The translations under genes were made by a program, and so were the position numbers. Below, in pieces: positions 7,774-15,934 of a DNA stretch of 64,000 nt. The DNA is from Janthinobacterium sp. 61 (GTDB taxonomy: Bacteria > Pseudomonadota > Gammaproteobacteria > Burkholderiales > Burkholderiaceae_D). The notes beneath the pieces are model-generated. The model was not told the origin of the DNA. It saw only the letters and a program-made list of their open reading frames with translations, and searched no databases. The stretch covers positions 992,001 to 1,056,000 of the forward strand of contig NZ_PJMQ01000001.1 in the NCBI RefSeq assembly GCF_002846335.1, given 5' to 3'. Position 1 is the stretch's first letter. Each line of letters starts with the position of its first letter.

Positions 7774-8961
7774 TTACCGAATCATTCTTTTCTTTCCTTC
7801 GATCATTCTCAGGTAGAAGTCGGGCAGCAAACCATCATCGTGCTCAAGCCAGCGTGCATAAATTCGCGTGACCATCGTCGTATCCGCATGCCCCATCTGC
7901 TTGGCCACGTACATCAAATTTTCTCCGCATGAGAGCAGCGTCGAGGCGAAAGTGTGGCGCGTTTGGTACTGTGTTCGGTGCCTGACGCCCGCTTTCTTCA
8001 ATGTTGGAATCCACACTCTATTCAGCCTGTCACTGGTGTCCCAGCCTCGTCCGGTCGCCGGATCGAGGAAAACGGGGCCATTGGCAAGACGGCTATATTG
8101 CTCTTGAGCTCTCAAAGCGTCATACGCGCCGCGACGAAGATCGATCACGCGCTTGCTGGATTTCGTCTTTGTATTATTGCTTGTTACGCCGACAACTCGC
8201 GCGCGCTCCACTTTTACCGTGCAATTTTCCCAATCGATCGACTCCCATTTCAATGCCATGTATTCGCTTGGGCGCATACCTGTTGCGAAGGCGAATAGCC
8301 AGATGTTGCGCAGTTGCTCATCTGCGGCTGTCAGTATTTTTTTGATCTCTTCAGCGCTGAACGGGTCAGCTGTGGGTGTTTTTGCGTACGCATCGCGACT
8401 GAGCACCTTCCGCAGCCTGACTCTATCAAGAGGGCTGCTTTCAATAAGATCATCATTCACTGCCTGGTCGAGCACGCTGCGAAAAGGTATCAACATCTGA
8501 CTGATGGACGCGGCCGATAGGTGCAAAGTGCCAAGCCAGGCTCTTATCGCGGCTGGAGTCAGGTCGCGGACACGAGTTGACTCCCACTGCGGCTGCAGCT
8601 TTGAGGTATAGCTGCGGCGATAATTTTTTAGGCTGCTGGGCGCAAGTGTCCGCTCGTACACTGCGTACTGCTCCACGAGTAATTCGCCCACCGTCACGTT
8701 ATTGCGATCCGTGCGAATCCCCAGCTTTGCGAGTTGAGGCGAATCAGGAAAATATTTGACGTACGAGAACGTGCCCATTTCGATCGCGTTGAGGATCTCG
8801 CCGCGCAGGCGCTCCGCATACCTAATATTTGCCTTCGAATGGGTCAGCAGCAAGGTCTCCCTGCATTCCGATCCACGATACATGAACTTTATTCTTATCG
8901 ACTCGCTTTTGGCATGCGCACGTAGCTCAATGCCTGGCGCGACGGACTTACTTGTTCCCAT
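7774..8961 (-). CDS. int: phage tyrosine recombinase / integrase
   Basis: The protein catalyses site-specific integration and excision of prophage B. An N-terminal arm-DNA-binding region (about residues 1-70: IRIKFMYRGSECRETL, ANIRYAERLRGEI) resembles DUF3596-type integrases. A SAM-like core-binding domain follows (LVEQYAVYERTL, PSSLKNYRR). The catalytic domain contains the first arginine in ATGMRPSEYMALKW, the YQTRHTFAS box, YVAKQMGHADTTM and the tyrosine in RIYARW. I chose the ATG giving MGTSKSVAPG, because an upstream ATG would overlap xis by about 150 bases; the chosen start still overlaps xis by 67 bases. The gene ends next to the attachment core and is last in the leftward early operon. 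Confidence 0.92.
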   Translation of the reverse strand: MGTSKSVAPGIELRAHAKSESIRIKFMYRGSECRETLLLTHSKANIRYAERLRGEILNAIEMGTFSYVKYFPDSPQLAKLGIRTDRNNVTVGELLVEQYAVYERTLAPSSLKNYRRSYTSKLQPQWESTRVRDLTPAAIRAWLGTLHLSAASISQMLIPFRSVLDQAVNDDLIESSPLDRVRLRKVLSRDAYAKTPTADPFSAEEIKKILTAADEQLRNIWLFAFATGMRPSEYMALKWESIDWENCTVKVERARVVGVTSNNTKTKSSKRVIDLRRGAYDALRAQEQYSRLANGPVFLDPATGRGWDTSDRLNRVWIPTLKKAGVRHRTQYQTRHTFASTLLSCGENLMYVAKQMGHADTTMVTRIYARWLEHDDGLLPDFYLRMIEGKKRMIR

Positions 8962-9191
8962 TTTGCAACCCATTCTTCTACTGCCGGCAGGTTGATCCAC
9001 AGCCGGCCATCCACAATTTTGCATTGATTGCCGTCGAGCCACTTGCCAGCCTTACGGCGGGCCTGCACGGAATCGACGGAATCGCCTGATATTTCGACGT
9101 AGCGCTCCAGCTTCACCCAGGTAAGGGGCTGGTGTGCACGCTCAATTGCGGCAACCATTCTGGCCACCACGTCGTGCTCGCTCATGTTCAT
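8895..9191 (-). CDS. xis: excisionase-like DNA-binding protein
   Basis: This 98-residue protein sits directly upstream of int and overlaps it. It has the winged-helix excisionase pattern: WVKLERYVEISGDSVDSVQARRKAGKWLDG, then CKIVDGRLWINLPAVEEWV. This resembles excisionase-family proteins in which a helix reads the arm sites and directs Int toward excision. Its start overlaps the stop of the upstream gene. Position and fold pattern agree; the exact subfamily is not certain. Confidence 0.8.
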   Translation of the reverse strand: MNMSEHDVVARMVAAIERAHQPLTWVKLERYVEISGDSVDSVQARRKAGKWLDGNQCKIVDGRLWINLPAVEEWVAKWEQVSPSRQALSYVRMPKASR

Positions 9192-9607
9192 GGCGCGCTC
9201 CCATCCGCCTTACTGACAGCGATAGCGGCCAAGCCAACAACTCGCGTTGGCGCCTTGATGTACCCGCTGTTCATTTCCACGTTTTCCAGGTTCTCGTGGC
9301 TGTAGACGACGCGGCCATTCAGATCTAACGCTGCGAAAAGGACGGCATACGGGTTTGTTTCGCCCTGAATCGCTGGGGCGGCAGGCGCTGCAGCGAGTAT
9401 GGCGCGGAACACAGCATTGCCAGTCCAAATTTTATTGATGGCCGTGGTGTCGATCCGCACAGCCTGCGCGCCAGCGGCCTGCATGGCGTCATTTGGCTCG
9501 GCGGGCACCTGCTTCCAGCCATCCGGCACGGCCAGGTGCTGCGGCGCTGCGGCGACCGAAGGAGGCGCAGCTTGCTCCAGCGCGTCAATACTATCGTTGT
9601 TGATCAT
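9188..9607 (-). CDS. hypothetical phage early protein
   Basis: A 139-residue protein with an Ala/Pro-rich N-terminal third and the short motif DGWKQVPAEPNDAMQAAGAQ, which recurs in many unrelated small early proteins of tailed phages (GWKLVPxEPTxEM). The C-terminal half (YAVLFAALDLNGRVVYSHEN) may form a small beta fold. It overlaps xis downstream by 4 bases and the next upstream frame by 4 bases, so it belongs to the int-xis operon. No function can be assigned. Confidence 0.7.
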   Translation of the reverse strand: MINNDSIDALEQAAPPSVAAAPQHLAVPDGWKQVPAEPNDAMQAAGAQAVRIDTTAINKIWTGNAVFRAILAAAPAAPAIQGETNPYAVLFAALDLNGRVVYSHENLENVEMNSGYIKAPTRVVGLAAIAVSKADGSAP

Positions 9608-9777
9608 TCTGCATGCTCCAAAAAGGTTATCTCGCTGGGCTGGCGCGGTGTCGCGTCGCCCATCAGGTAAAGCACGGAAGACACGCCGCCGCCCAGCACC
9701 TGGGCACCCATGGCGCGCAAGTGGTGCTGCTTGCCCTCGAACAGCACGGGCTGGCAGGTGTGGATCGCACGCAGCAC
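9604..9777 (-). CDS. small hypothetical protein, start uncertain
   Basis: A frame of about 57 codons ends by ATGA-type overlap with the next gene. It contains a plausible compact sequence (HTCQPVLFEGKQHHLRAMGA, then GGGVSSVLYLMGDA). I used a GTG at 9777, since no ATG with a good ribosome site exists; the frame stays open upstream to 10008 and could start earlier. A competing frame starting at an ATG overlapping the preceding stop gives a cysteine- and proline-rich sequence that looks non-coding. Confidence 0.45.
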   Translation of the reverse strand: MLRAIHTCQPVLFEGKQHHLRAMGAQVLGGGVSSVLYLMGDATPRQPSEITFLEHAE

Positions 9778-9841
9778 CGCACGGTCCAGCTTGTAGGCGG
9801 CCTCGCCGGGGTTTCCGGCGCAGGCGCTGGGCTGCGGCCGC

Positions 9842-10162
9842 TCATTGCGCCACCGGCGCACGGCGGGCAAACCAAGCCACCGGGCCGTCTTCGCTTTCGT
9901 GCAGGGCCAGCAGGAACCAGTCATCGCCAGCTGGCGACGCAGGCTGCCAGGAGGCAATTGCACAGGGATCACCATCACCGTAGCTATCGAACATGGCCGG
10001 CGCGTCACTCTCCATCCAGACCATCTGCATCAGTAGCCCATGGGACTGGAGCCATTTCTTCACATTCTCGACGTCGCCATAATCAATAGCTGGCAGGTCC
10101 GGATGGGCATACGATCCGTTGGTGTCGCGCACGACCGGCGCCCATTCAATAAGCTTGCTCAT
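9842..10162 (-). CDS. hypothetical phage protein
   Basis: The 106-residue acidic protein begins MSKLIEWAPVVRDTNGSYAH. It has a central WMESDAPAMFDSYGDGDPC segment and ends HESEDGPVAWFARR. The last third (DDWFLLALHESEDGPVAWF) is a pattern I recognise from other phage early proteins of unknown function. A ribosome site (AAAGGTAAATAT) precedes the ATG. It is part of the leftward operon. Confidence 0.7.
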   Translation of the reverse strand: MSKLIEWAPVVRDTNGSYAHPDLPAIDYGDVENVKKWLQSHGLLMQMVWMESDAPAMFDSYGDGDPCAIASWQPASPAGDDWFLLALHESEDGPVAWFARRAPVAQ

Positions 10163-10171
10163 ATTTACCTT

Positions 10172-10294
10172 TCAGGTTGTCGCGGCCAGGACGCCCGCCA
10201 GGGTCGCCACCACGTAAATCAGGATCAGGGCCGCCGCCACTCGCGCGGCGCCGGGGCTACGCTCGCTGTTCGGCATTTCGTCGTTGTCGGTCAT
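10172..10294 (-). CDS. small single-span membrane protein
   Basis: Forty residues start at the ATG that overlaps the stop of the upstream gene (ATGA). The N-terminal half is polar and acidic (MTDNDEMPNSERSPGAA). The rest is one hydrophobic helix (AALILIYVVATLAGVLAAT). Small inner-membrane peptides of this kind are common in early phage operons; no role is known. Confidence 0.6.
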   Translation of the reverse strand: MTDNDEMPNSERSPGAARVAAALILIYVVATLAGVLAATT

Positions 10295-10725
10295 GGCTTC
10301 ACCTTTACGGCTCTCCCGCCGCGCCACCGCCAGCCTGGCGCAATCTGGCTGTAGCGCCACATACCCATGCGATCGCTGGTGGTCATGCGCGGCCACGGCT
10401 TGCCGCCGCACTCCCATTCCGGCCCCTCCCAGTAGTCCGCTGGCAAGCGGGCGTGATCGTAATGCTGGCACCAGCCGACGCGCGAATCATGGCCGTACCA
10501 CTCGCCATCAAAGTCCTGGCGGCCAAATTCCGGGATGCCACTGATGCGCTGCCACAGGGCATATTCAGCTGGCCGGTGCAGGCGTAACCATTTTGCGCGC
10601 GTAAAGGAGAATGGCTCGTCAGCCAGGCCTTGCTCGCCCGATGGGGCATACTTCGTCGTGTCACCATGGCTGCGCAGCAACTGGACGGCGCGCTTTGCCT
10701 GCTTCTTATAGATGCGCGGGTTCAC
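10291..10725 (-). CDS. hypothetical phage protein
   Basis: About 144 residues starting at a GTG that overlaps the stop of the preceding gene (GTGA). The start reads MNPRIYKKQAKRAVQLLRSH. Several tryptophan/tyrosine-rich segments follow (YALWQRISGIPEFGRQDFDG, WGPEWECGGKPWPR-like, WRYSQIAPGWRWRGG). I recognise the general look of an early protein of unknown function but no domain. An ATG 36 bases upstream is in frame but lies within the upstream gene. Confidence 0.65.
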   Translation of the reverse strand: MNPRIYKKQAKRAVQLLRSHGDTTKYAPSGEQGLADEPFSFTRAKWLRLHRPAEYALWQRISGIPEFGRQDFDGEWYGHDSRVGWCQHYDHARLPADYWEGPEWECGGKPWPRMTTSDRMGMWRYSQIAPGWRWRGGRAVKVKP

Positions 10726-11387
10726 GGTGCCACCCGCTTGAACTCGATCACCCACACCCATGGGTTGGCTGCCCAGCTACCGGCGCCGTTGATGGATTCC
10801 CAGAGGTGGCTGAAGTGCTCGCTCGGTGTCGCGTGGTAGTTGTAACTTGGAATGACGCCATGGCCACCAGGCGTGCCTTCGGCGCGTGCGTCGGCGTCGC
10901 TGCAGTCATTCAGGCGCTCGACGCGCACGGACACGATCTCCAGCAGGATGCGGCTGGCGCGCCGGGGCATGTGGATGGATGGATGCCACGCCGAACGCGG
11001 GTCGCCATCACCATCGTCATCGCCGGACCATTGAAAGGCACCGTCAGCCGCATAGATTACATGGCCAGAGTAGTAGCCTTGGCCGAATGGCATTTCGCTG
11101 ATTGCCGTCGCAGGGCGATCAGGCGCCCAATCAATCAGATTGCAGGCCTCATCCCATGCGTGGCTGATGACGCCCCACGTCTCGCGCACCCAGTTGCGAT
11201 CGCCTGGCTGGCCATAGGGGCAATGCGCGACCATGCCACCCGCATAGGTGGCCGCGCCATCAATAACCGATTGCGGCGCAGGCGCCGCCAATCCGACTTT
11301 CTTGACGATGCGCCGTGTCTGCGTCTTGCTGCCGTCGAGCGCGGCGCGCACCATGGCGCCGTTCATGAGGATAGGGCGCTCTTTCAT
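10722..11387 (-). CDS. ASCH-like phage protein
   Basis: The 221-residue protein begins MKERPILMNGAMVRAALDGSKTQTRRIVK. This is the signature of a widespread phage family (usual form KPILFSxPMVRAIL.GRKTQTRR) related to ASCH/PUA-like RNA-binding domains. Further markers are GDRNWVRETW (the usual GDxLWVRETW) and a C-terminal NPWVWVIEFKR strand. The Asp/Gly-rich segment DDDGDGDPRS is probably a loop. RNA or modified-base binding is inferred from the fold only. It overlaps both neighbours by 4 bases. Confidence 0.8.
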   Translation of the reverse strand: MKERPILMNGAMVRAALDGSKTQTRRIVKKVGLAAPAPQSVIDGAATYAGGMVAHCPYGQPGDRNWVRETWGVISHAWDEACNLIDWAPDRPATAISEMPFGQGYYSGHVIYAADGAFQWSGDDDGDGDPRSAWHPSIHMPRRASRILLEIVSVRVERLNDCSDADARAEGTPGGHGVIPSYNYHATPSEHFSHLWESINGAGSWAANPWVWVIEFKRVAP

Positions 11388-11701
11388 GCTTTTTCTCCAA
11401 CAGCCGGCGTGGCCGCAAACATATCGGCGGTTTTGGTATCGCGCACCACCGGCGGCGGCAGCACGTCCAGGAATTCGCCGATGGTCAGTGCGTTGTCGCG
11501 TGGGCCATACGGCAGACAGTCGACGGTCCAGTCGTCCGGAAGGTCGGCCTCGGTCCGGATTTCTCCATCGGCCACCGCGTCGATGGGCTGGTCTTTGATC
11601 TCGCCAAAGTCCGACTTAAAGCGGATTTCGGCTTCGCGCTCGCTGGTGGCCATGATGACGGCCGTCAGGGTGGCGCTGACGGTGTAAAGGCGGTTGATCA
11701 T
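11384..11701 (-). CDS. hypothetical phage protein
   Basis: A 105-residue acidic protein ([54 protein letters not shown]). No known domain is visible. It overlaps the neighbouring genes by ATGA junctions on both sides, which supports it as a translated member of the operon. Confidence 0.65.
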   Translation of the reverse strand: MINRLYTVSATLTAVIMATSEREAEIRFKSDFGEIKDQPIDAVADGEIRTEADLPDDWTVDCLPYGPRDNALTIGEFLDVLPPPVVRDTKTADMFAATPAVGEKA

Positions 11702-12126
11702 GTGGCGCCGCCTTTCAAGACTTCGCGCACGCCGACCATCACCTCATCGAACTCGGCCGACGTGCACGGCATGCCTTCGTCGTGATCGGCGATGCTGTCG
11801 CTGTCGTCGAGCTTCTTGATCGCCAGGAGCAGGGCGCTCGCCGTGCGCAGCTTTTCTTCCAGGACTTTGGCATATGCATTCATGCCAGCCGCCGTCCAGC
11901 CACCGCCAAGGGCATCGTCATGCAAGCTATCGAGCGCATTCCAGCAGGCGACCAGGCGACGGGCGTTGGCCTCGCGCATGCCGGGCGCGTTCTTGAAGTC
12001 GATGACGACGGCGATGGCGTGGCCAGTGAACTCCGGCCCGGTGCCGCAGATGACAGTTTCGTGCGCGCCGTCATTGTCGAAAATCTGGTCGTCCACCACC
12101 AGCAGGCAGGGGGTCTGTTCGCTCAT
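11698..12126 (-). CDS. hypothetical phage protein
   Basis: The 142 residues contain the segment [20 protein letters not shown] followed by NALDSL. This closely resembles a recurrent phage motif (A..NARRIVACVNAC) seen in small early proteins of unknown function. A C-terminal acidic region reads [15 protein letters not shown]. Both ends overlap neighbouring genes by 4 bases. Confidence 0.7.
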   Translation of the reverse strand: MSEQTPCLLVVDDQIFDNDGAHETVICGTGPEFTGHAIAVVIDFKNAPGMREANARRLVACWNALDSLHDDALGGGWTAAGMNAYAKVLEEKLRTASALLLAIKKLDDSDSIADHDEGMPCTSAEFDEVMVGVREVLKGGAT

Positions 12127-13343
12127 GCTGCTGCTCCCGCCACGGCCGCGACCGTGTAGATACCCTGCGTGCCCTTGACCACGCCGCCGGCTTCCATCGC
12201 CTCGATCAGCCGGGCCGCCCGGTTGTATCCAATGCCCAAATACCGCTGCACCAGGGATATCGATGCGCGCTGCCGGCTGCGCACCAGCTCGACGGACTGC
12301 TCGTACAGCGGATCGCTCGCGCTGCCGTCAGCTGGCGGCACGGTACCGGGCGCTTGGCCGTTCAATTCCAGCACCACGCGTTGCTCACGCACAGGCTCAT
12401 GGCCTTTGGCTGGCGCCGCGTTTGCGGCCGGGCGCGCCGCAGGCTCCAAGGCATCCACTTCACCGCCCAGCGCATCGACCAGGTCGGCCAGCAGCTTGGC
12501 CAGCTCGCCCGCCATCAGGGCGAAATCGCTGTCGAAGCGCTCGTCGTCGTTGCGCGTGGCGCTTTCTTTGATGATTTCCAGCGGCTTGACCGACTTGATG
12601 GCCAGGCTCTCGTCCAGCACGAAGCTGATCTTGTCGCTCCAGGTCATGGCCAGGCGCGTGCACTGCTTGCCGGCGGCGATGTGGCGACGGATATCGTCCG
12701 CTTCCAGGGTGTGGCGCTTGTATGCCACCTGGGCCTTACTCTCTCCAGTGGCGCGCATGATTGCGTCCTGGTCGACCGTGAAGCCGGCAGGGGATTCGTC
12801 CGCTTGCAGCCACTCCGTCATTGCGCCCACTGGTGAGCGCTGCACGCGCAGGCTTTCCAGCGGCAGCTTGTCCACGGACTTGAGCAGCAGCTTGATCACT
12901 TCATCGGCCTTGGCCGGGCTGGCCGCGTCCACCACCAGCCAGCCGTTGACCGGATCGATCCACACGGCCGTGCTGCTGAGGATGGCAAAGGCGCGCGGCA
13001 GCAGCTCGTCAGTGACGCGCTCCTTCAGTTCCTTCATGGCCTTCTTTCCGGGCGCGAAGCCCTGGGCTTCTTCCATTTCCAGCGCGCGGGCGGCGGCCAC
13101 CTGGTTGATCACGGTCGACGGCAGCAGCTTTTTCTCGGTTTTCAGCTGCAGCAGGAACTGGCCGCCGACGGCGTGCACGAGCGGCTGATCGGCGCCGCGC
13201 GGCGCGGCCCAGCCTTGGCGTACCAGATCCATACTGGTGGCGGGCGTGAACTGCTGCGGCGCCAGTGCCTGCTCGAGCAGGGCGGCCGTCATGGAGAACC
13301 CGGCCAGACGGTAGATTTGTAAGTTTTTGAAGAACATGGTCAT
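12123..13343 (-). CDS. rdgC: RdgC recombination-associated protein fused to an FtsK gamma-like DNA-binding domain
   Basis: Residues 1 to about 295 are Rdg[40 protein letters not shown] and [20 protein letters not shown]. RdgC is a ring-shaped dsDNA-binding protein that restrains RecA. Normal RdgC ends near 300 residues; this one has 406. After an Ala/Pro linker, residues 344-400 read [40 protein letters not shown] and EAGGVVK. That is a clear FtsK gamma winged helix, the module that recognises polar KOPS sequences in FtsK. The fusion would give a ring-shaped recombination modulator a sequence-specific DNA-reading head. It sits between the HNH gene and small early genes, downstream of recT and exo. 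Confidence 0.88.
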   Translation of the reverse strand: MTMFFKNLQIYRLAGFSMTAALLEQALAPQQFTPATSMDLVRQGWAAPRGADQPLVHAVGGQFLLQLKTEKKLLPSTVINQVAAARALEMEEAQGFAPGKKAMKELKERVTDELLPRAFAILSSTAVWIDPVNGWLVVDAASPAKADEVIKLLLKSVDKLPLESLRVQRSPVGAMTEWLQADESPAGFTVDQDAIMRATGESKAQVAYKRHTLEADDIRRHIAAGKQCTRLAMTWSDKISFVLDESLAIKSVKPLEIIKESATRNDDERFDSDFALMAGELAKLLADLVDALGGEVDALEPAARPAANAAPAKGHEPVREQRVVLELNGQAPGTVPPADGSASDPLYEQSVELVRSRQRASISLVQRYLGIGYNRAARLIEAMEAGGVVKGTQGIYTVAAVAGAAA

Positions 13344-13942
13344 TTCCTAAGTAGTTCGAAGGCGTTTTCAATGCCTAGCTTTTCGATTTGTCGATTTAAA
13401 CGCTGGGCGGTTACCCCAAGTTCAATAGCCCAATCCTTTCGACATTGAGTTTTACCGCCGTACTCAATCAAATGTGTGCTACGTCTATTCCTGCACTGCT
13501 CACTGTTCGACGCCCACCTGCAGTTTTCTGGCGCATAACCTTTGCTGTTGTCGATGCGCTCGATCGACATGCCAGGTGGCCGCTCACCCATGTCAGCTAG
13601 GAATACTTCGAAAGAATCCCATGCTTCACAAACGGTAATTCCCCGGCTGCCATAATCTGCATAGCCAGATGCAGTTGGGTTCTGGCAGCGCGCACGCATG
13701 GTTTTCCAGATGACATGAGTTGTTGTGCGGGACATGCCATGCGTCGCACGGCCTCGATTTCTCTCGACAGTGAGGCAACCGCATGACTGAGTAGCACCGG
13801 ATGAAAGGTGCTGACTACGAACAGTCGCCTCTCTTCCGCAGTCGCACACGCAGCGCCACATAACGCGCTTTGCTCCGTTTGGATTACGCTCGATTACGCG
13901 TAGGCGGCCGAATCGCTGACCTGCTAGTTGCAACATTTTCAT
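13340..13942 (-). CDS. HNH/AP2-type homing-endonuclease-like protein
   Basis: The chosen start has AAAGGATTCTC ahead of ATGAAAATG. The 200-residue product begins with a small Zn-finger-like region ([26 protein letters not shown]). It continues with [20 protein letters not shown] and [24 protein letters not shown] sequence, then [20 protein letters not shown] and a C-terminal helical DNA-binding part ([15 protein letters not shown]). The [16 protein letters not shown] box is typical of free-standing phage HNH-like proteins. It lies as an extra module between DUF1367 and rdgC genes and may be a selfish insertion. Confidence 0.75.
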   Translation of the reverse strand: MKMLQLAGQRFGRLRVIERNPNGAKRVMWRCVCDCGREATVRSQHLSSGATQSCGCLTVERNRGRATHGMSRTTTHVIWKTMRARCQNPTASGYADYGSRGITVCEAWDSFEVFLADMGERPPGMSIERIDNSKGYAPENCRWASNSEQCRNRRSTHLIEYGGKTQCRKDWAIELGVTAQRLNRQIEKLGIENAFELLRK

Positions 13943-13972
13943 GAGAATCCTTTTCGTACTGCAATGCGCCAC

Positions 13973-14434
13973 TCAGGTGAATGCCAGCAACTGGTTAATT
14001 ACGTTGTCCAGGTCCTGCCTGGTGTATTTGGTCAAAATCCGGGACAGGATCACGTCGATGGTGGCGCTGTACAGCGCCTCAAACTGGATCTCGTCCATTT
14101 GCGCAAACGAAATGCTTTTCGCCTCCAGGCGCACCTCGCCCTTGAGGTTCACCGTCGATTCGAAGAAGCCGGCCAGGATCGCTAGGTCTTTCCGGAAGCG
14201 CTCCTTGTTCTTCGCCACTGGCTGGCCCTGGTAGGTCAGGCCGCCGCGCGGTTCCCACTGATCAAAGGCGAAAGTCACCAGGGCGAAGTATTTTTTGTGG
14301 AACTGGTAGTTCCGCACCTTCTTGAAGTCGGCGTGCATCAGCGCGCCGGCTTTCATCTTCTGGATGAAATCGGCTGCCGCCTCGTCGTGCGGCACGAGGA
14401 TGTTGGCCATTTTCATGAGCACGATTTCTGTCAA
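13973..14434 (-). CDS. DUF1367 family phage protein (Ren/NinB region type)
   Basis: I chose the TTG at 14434 because AGGAG lies 7 bases upstream. It restores the family N-terminus EIVLMKMANILVPHDEAAAD, whereas the later ATG would remove it. Conserved family segments follow: VRNYQFHKKYFALVTFAFD, QGQPVAKNKERFRKDLAILA and a C-terminal helix region ending DLDNVINQLLAF. DUF1367 proteins are frequent in recombination/replication regions of lambdoid phages and have no established activity. The TTG start lies close to the stop of the upstream gene. Confidence 0.85.
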   Translation of the reverse strand: MTEIVLMKMANILVPHDEAAADFIQKMKAGALMHADFKKVRNYQFHKKYFALVTFAFDQWEPRGGLTYQGQPVAKNKERFRKDLAILAGFFESTVNLKGEVRLEAKSISFAQMDEIQFEALYSATIDVILSRILTKYTRQDLDNVINQLLAFT

Positions 14435-14462
14435 GGCGGTGCTCCTGCAGCGCGGCGCGCCG

Positions 14463-14912
14463 TCACGCTGGCACCGCTTTCCCGATATCAGCAGCGACTC
14501 GGACGATGGCGCGGCGTGTGGCGGCCTCCACACCTCTCACCAATCCCCTCACATCAACGAGGTAATTCGCATGACTAACTTCGCTCGGGTCATCCGACGA
14601 AAACATACTTTCTGGAACATAAGGGACAGTGATGCCGCGTGGATGTTTTGTATATCTGGATCGCAAACTCTCAGACTTATGAGCAGCAACATAGTAGTTT
14701 TGATCGGCGCGAAAGATGAATTCGACTCCCATTTTTACAGCCAGGCACAGCGCGTGACCATCGTCGGTGAGCGGGTTCCAGTTCGTCTTGTCGGTGGTCC
14801 AGAGGCCAAGGTGATCAGCGCCGGCGGCGTCACGTTCAGCTTGCTTTGTGGCGTTGACGGTCAATCCCGCCGCCTTGGCCGCCAGCACCAGCAGTTCGCG
14901 GTCGGTACTCAC
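14463..14912 (-). CDS. phage hypothetical protein with WNPL motif
   Basis: The 149-residue protein starts MSTDRELLVLAAKAAGLTV and contains TNWNPLTDDGHALCLAVKMG. This is the hallmark of a common but uncharacterised phage family (WNPL.DDGDALRLAV). Family members place this motif near the N-terminus, as here. The stretch GVEAATRRAIVRVAADIGK near the end is also typical. It overlaps the gene upstream by 4 bases. Confidence 0.75.
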   Translation of the reverse strand: MSTDRELLVLAAKAAGLTVNATKQAERDAAGADHLGLWTTDKTNWNPLTDDGHALCLAVKMGVEFIFRADQNYYVAAHKSESLRSRYTKHPRGITVPYVPESMFSSDDPSEVSHANYLVDVRGLVRGVEAATRRAIVRVAADIGKAVPA

Positions 14913-15154
14913 GCCGCAACTTTCGACGGCGTCACGCGCTCCAGGTCATAGCAGCCGCGAATACCATCTAGCCAGATGACGGCGGTGTGCCCGCTTAGCA
15001 CCTGAGCCTCGCTGGTGGTGACCGTCTCGCGGATTTCGCCACTATCCAGTTCGACGCTGACGGCGGCGCCGACCTGGTGCGCGGCATTGAACTTGTCGCA
15101 AGCAGCCTGGAGCTTTGCAGACGCCTGTGCCTGACGTTCGGCTCGGGTGGTCAT
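14909..15154 (-). CDS. hypothetical phage protein
   Basis: An 81-residue protein with an N-terminal helix (AERQAQASAKLQAACDKFNA). A small beta-rich region follows (VGAAVSVELDSGEIRETVTT, HTAVIWLDGIRGCYDLERV). The second part reads like a small SH3-like barrel, but I cannot name a family. ATGA overlaps join it to both neighbours. Confidence 0.65.
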   Translation of the reverse strand: MTTRAERQAQASAKLQAACDKFNAAHQVGAAVSVELDSGEIRETVTTSEAQVLSGHTAVIWLDGIRGCYDLERVTPSKVAA

Positions 15155-15903
15155 GCTGCACCGCCCAGGTCAGCCACGTCGATCACGATGCCTCGGCAGT
15201 ACGGTTCGCCGCCTTCCACGATTTCAAACGTGGCGTGCGGCATGTCGGTGCGGTAAGTCCAGCTATAGCCGTCTTCCTTGGCCCACAGGGCATCAACGGC
15301 GCGCACCTGCGGCGCCCGGGCGAAATAATCCTTGAGTGCATCGTCGTCGTGCTGGATATCCTCGCGGAACGGCAGCAAGCCCTTGGCGTCGAGCAGAGCG
15401 ATGGTCGGCGCGCCGCACTCGTCGTCTATGAAGCCACGGAACTCCATCAGGTCGTCGCTGGCACCAAAGATCACGATCAAGCCGGCCGCCTTGGCCTGCA
15501 TTTCCTCTTCTTTCAGCATTTCCTTGCCGTATTCGCGGCCCGTCAGCAGGCCAGCCAACAGTTCCTTGCTCAGCTTGATCGGCGCGGCTTCGGCCAAGCT
15601 GGCCGGTTTAACGGCCGGCTGCGGCGCAGTGTGGTTGAACGCCGCCTGATCGATCTTCGAATACGGAAACTGGTCGGCGAACTTCTTGATGCGATGGATG
15701 AAAAACTTGCCTTGCGACTCAGCGCCCAGGAATTCAGCGAACAGATCGGCGCTGAAATTCTGGTAGTGGTAAATGTCGCTCTGGCCGGTCGACTTCTTCG
15801 GGTGGAACTGGATGGCCAGCACGTTCAGTTCTGGCACGTGGCCGATGGCTGCAAACTGGCTGGACTCGACCTGATACATGACGATTTGAGGGATGGTGCT
15901 CAC
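15151..15903 (-). CDS. KTSC-domain protein fused to a phage-specific C-terminal domain
   Basis: Residues about 10-75 form a KTSC domain, found at the C-terminus of some lysyl-tRNA synthetases and as a free phage domain: VESSQFAAIGHVPELNVLAI, YHYQNFSADLFAEFLGAESQ and GKFFIHRIK. Residues 105-250 are a second domain with YGKEMLKEEEMQAKAAGLIV and GASDDLMEFRGFIDDECGA, the latter recurring in uncharacterised phage proteins. Nucleic-acid binding is the usual guess for KTSC. It lies directly after the exonuclease gene in the recombination block. Confidence 0.78.
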   Translation of the reverse strand: MSTIPQIVMYQVESSQFAAIGHVPELNVLAIQFHPKKSTGQSDIYHYQNFSADLFAEFLGAESQGKFFIHRIKKFADQFPYSKIDQAAFNHTAPQPAVKPASLAEAAPIKLSKELLAGLLTGREYGKEMLKEEEMQAKAAGLIVIFGASDDLMEFRGFIDDECGAPTIALLDAKGLLPFREDIQHDDDALKDYFARAPQVRAVDALWAKEDGYSWTYRTDMPHATFEIVEGGEPYCRGIVIDVADLGGAA

Positions 15904-15934
15904 AATGTTTTCCTAGTAATGGGTGGGGCGGTGG

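Noticed and set aside
9663..9875. Alternative frame starting at an ATG overlapping the preceding stop
   Set aside because: Product is Cys/Pro/Arg-rich and atypical; the neighbouring frame gives a more natural protein sequence although its start is less clear.
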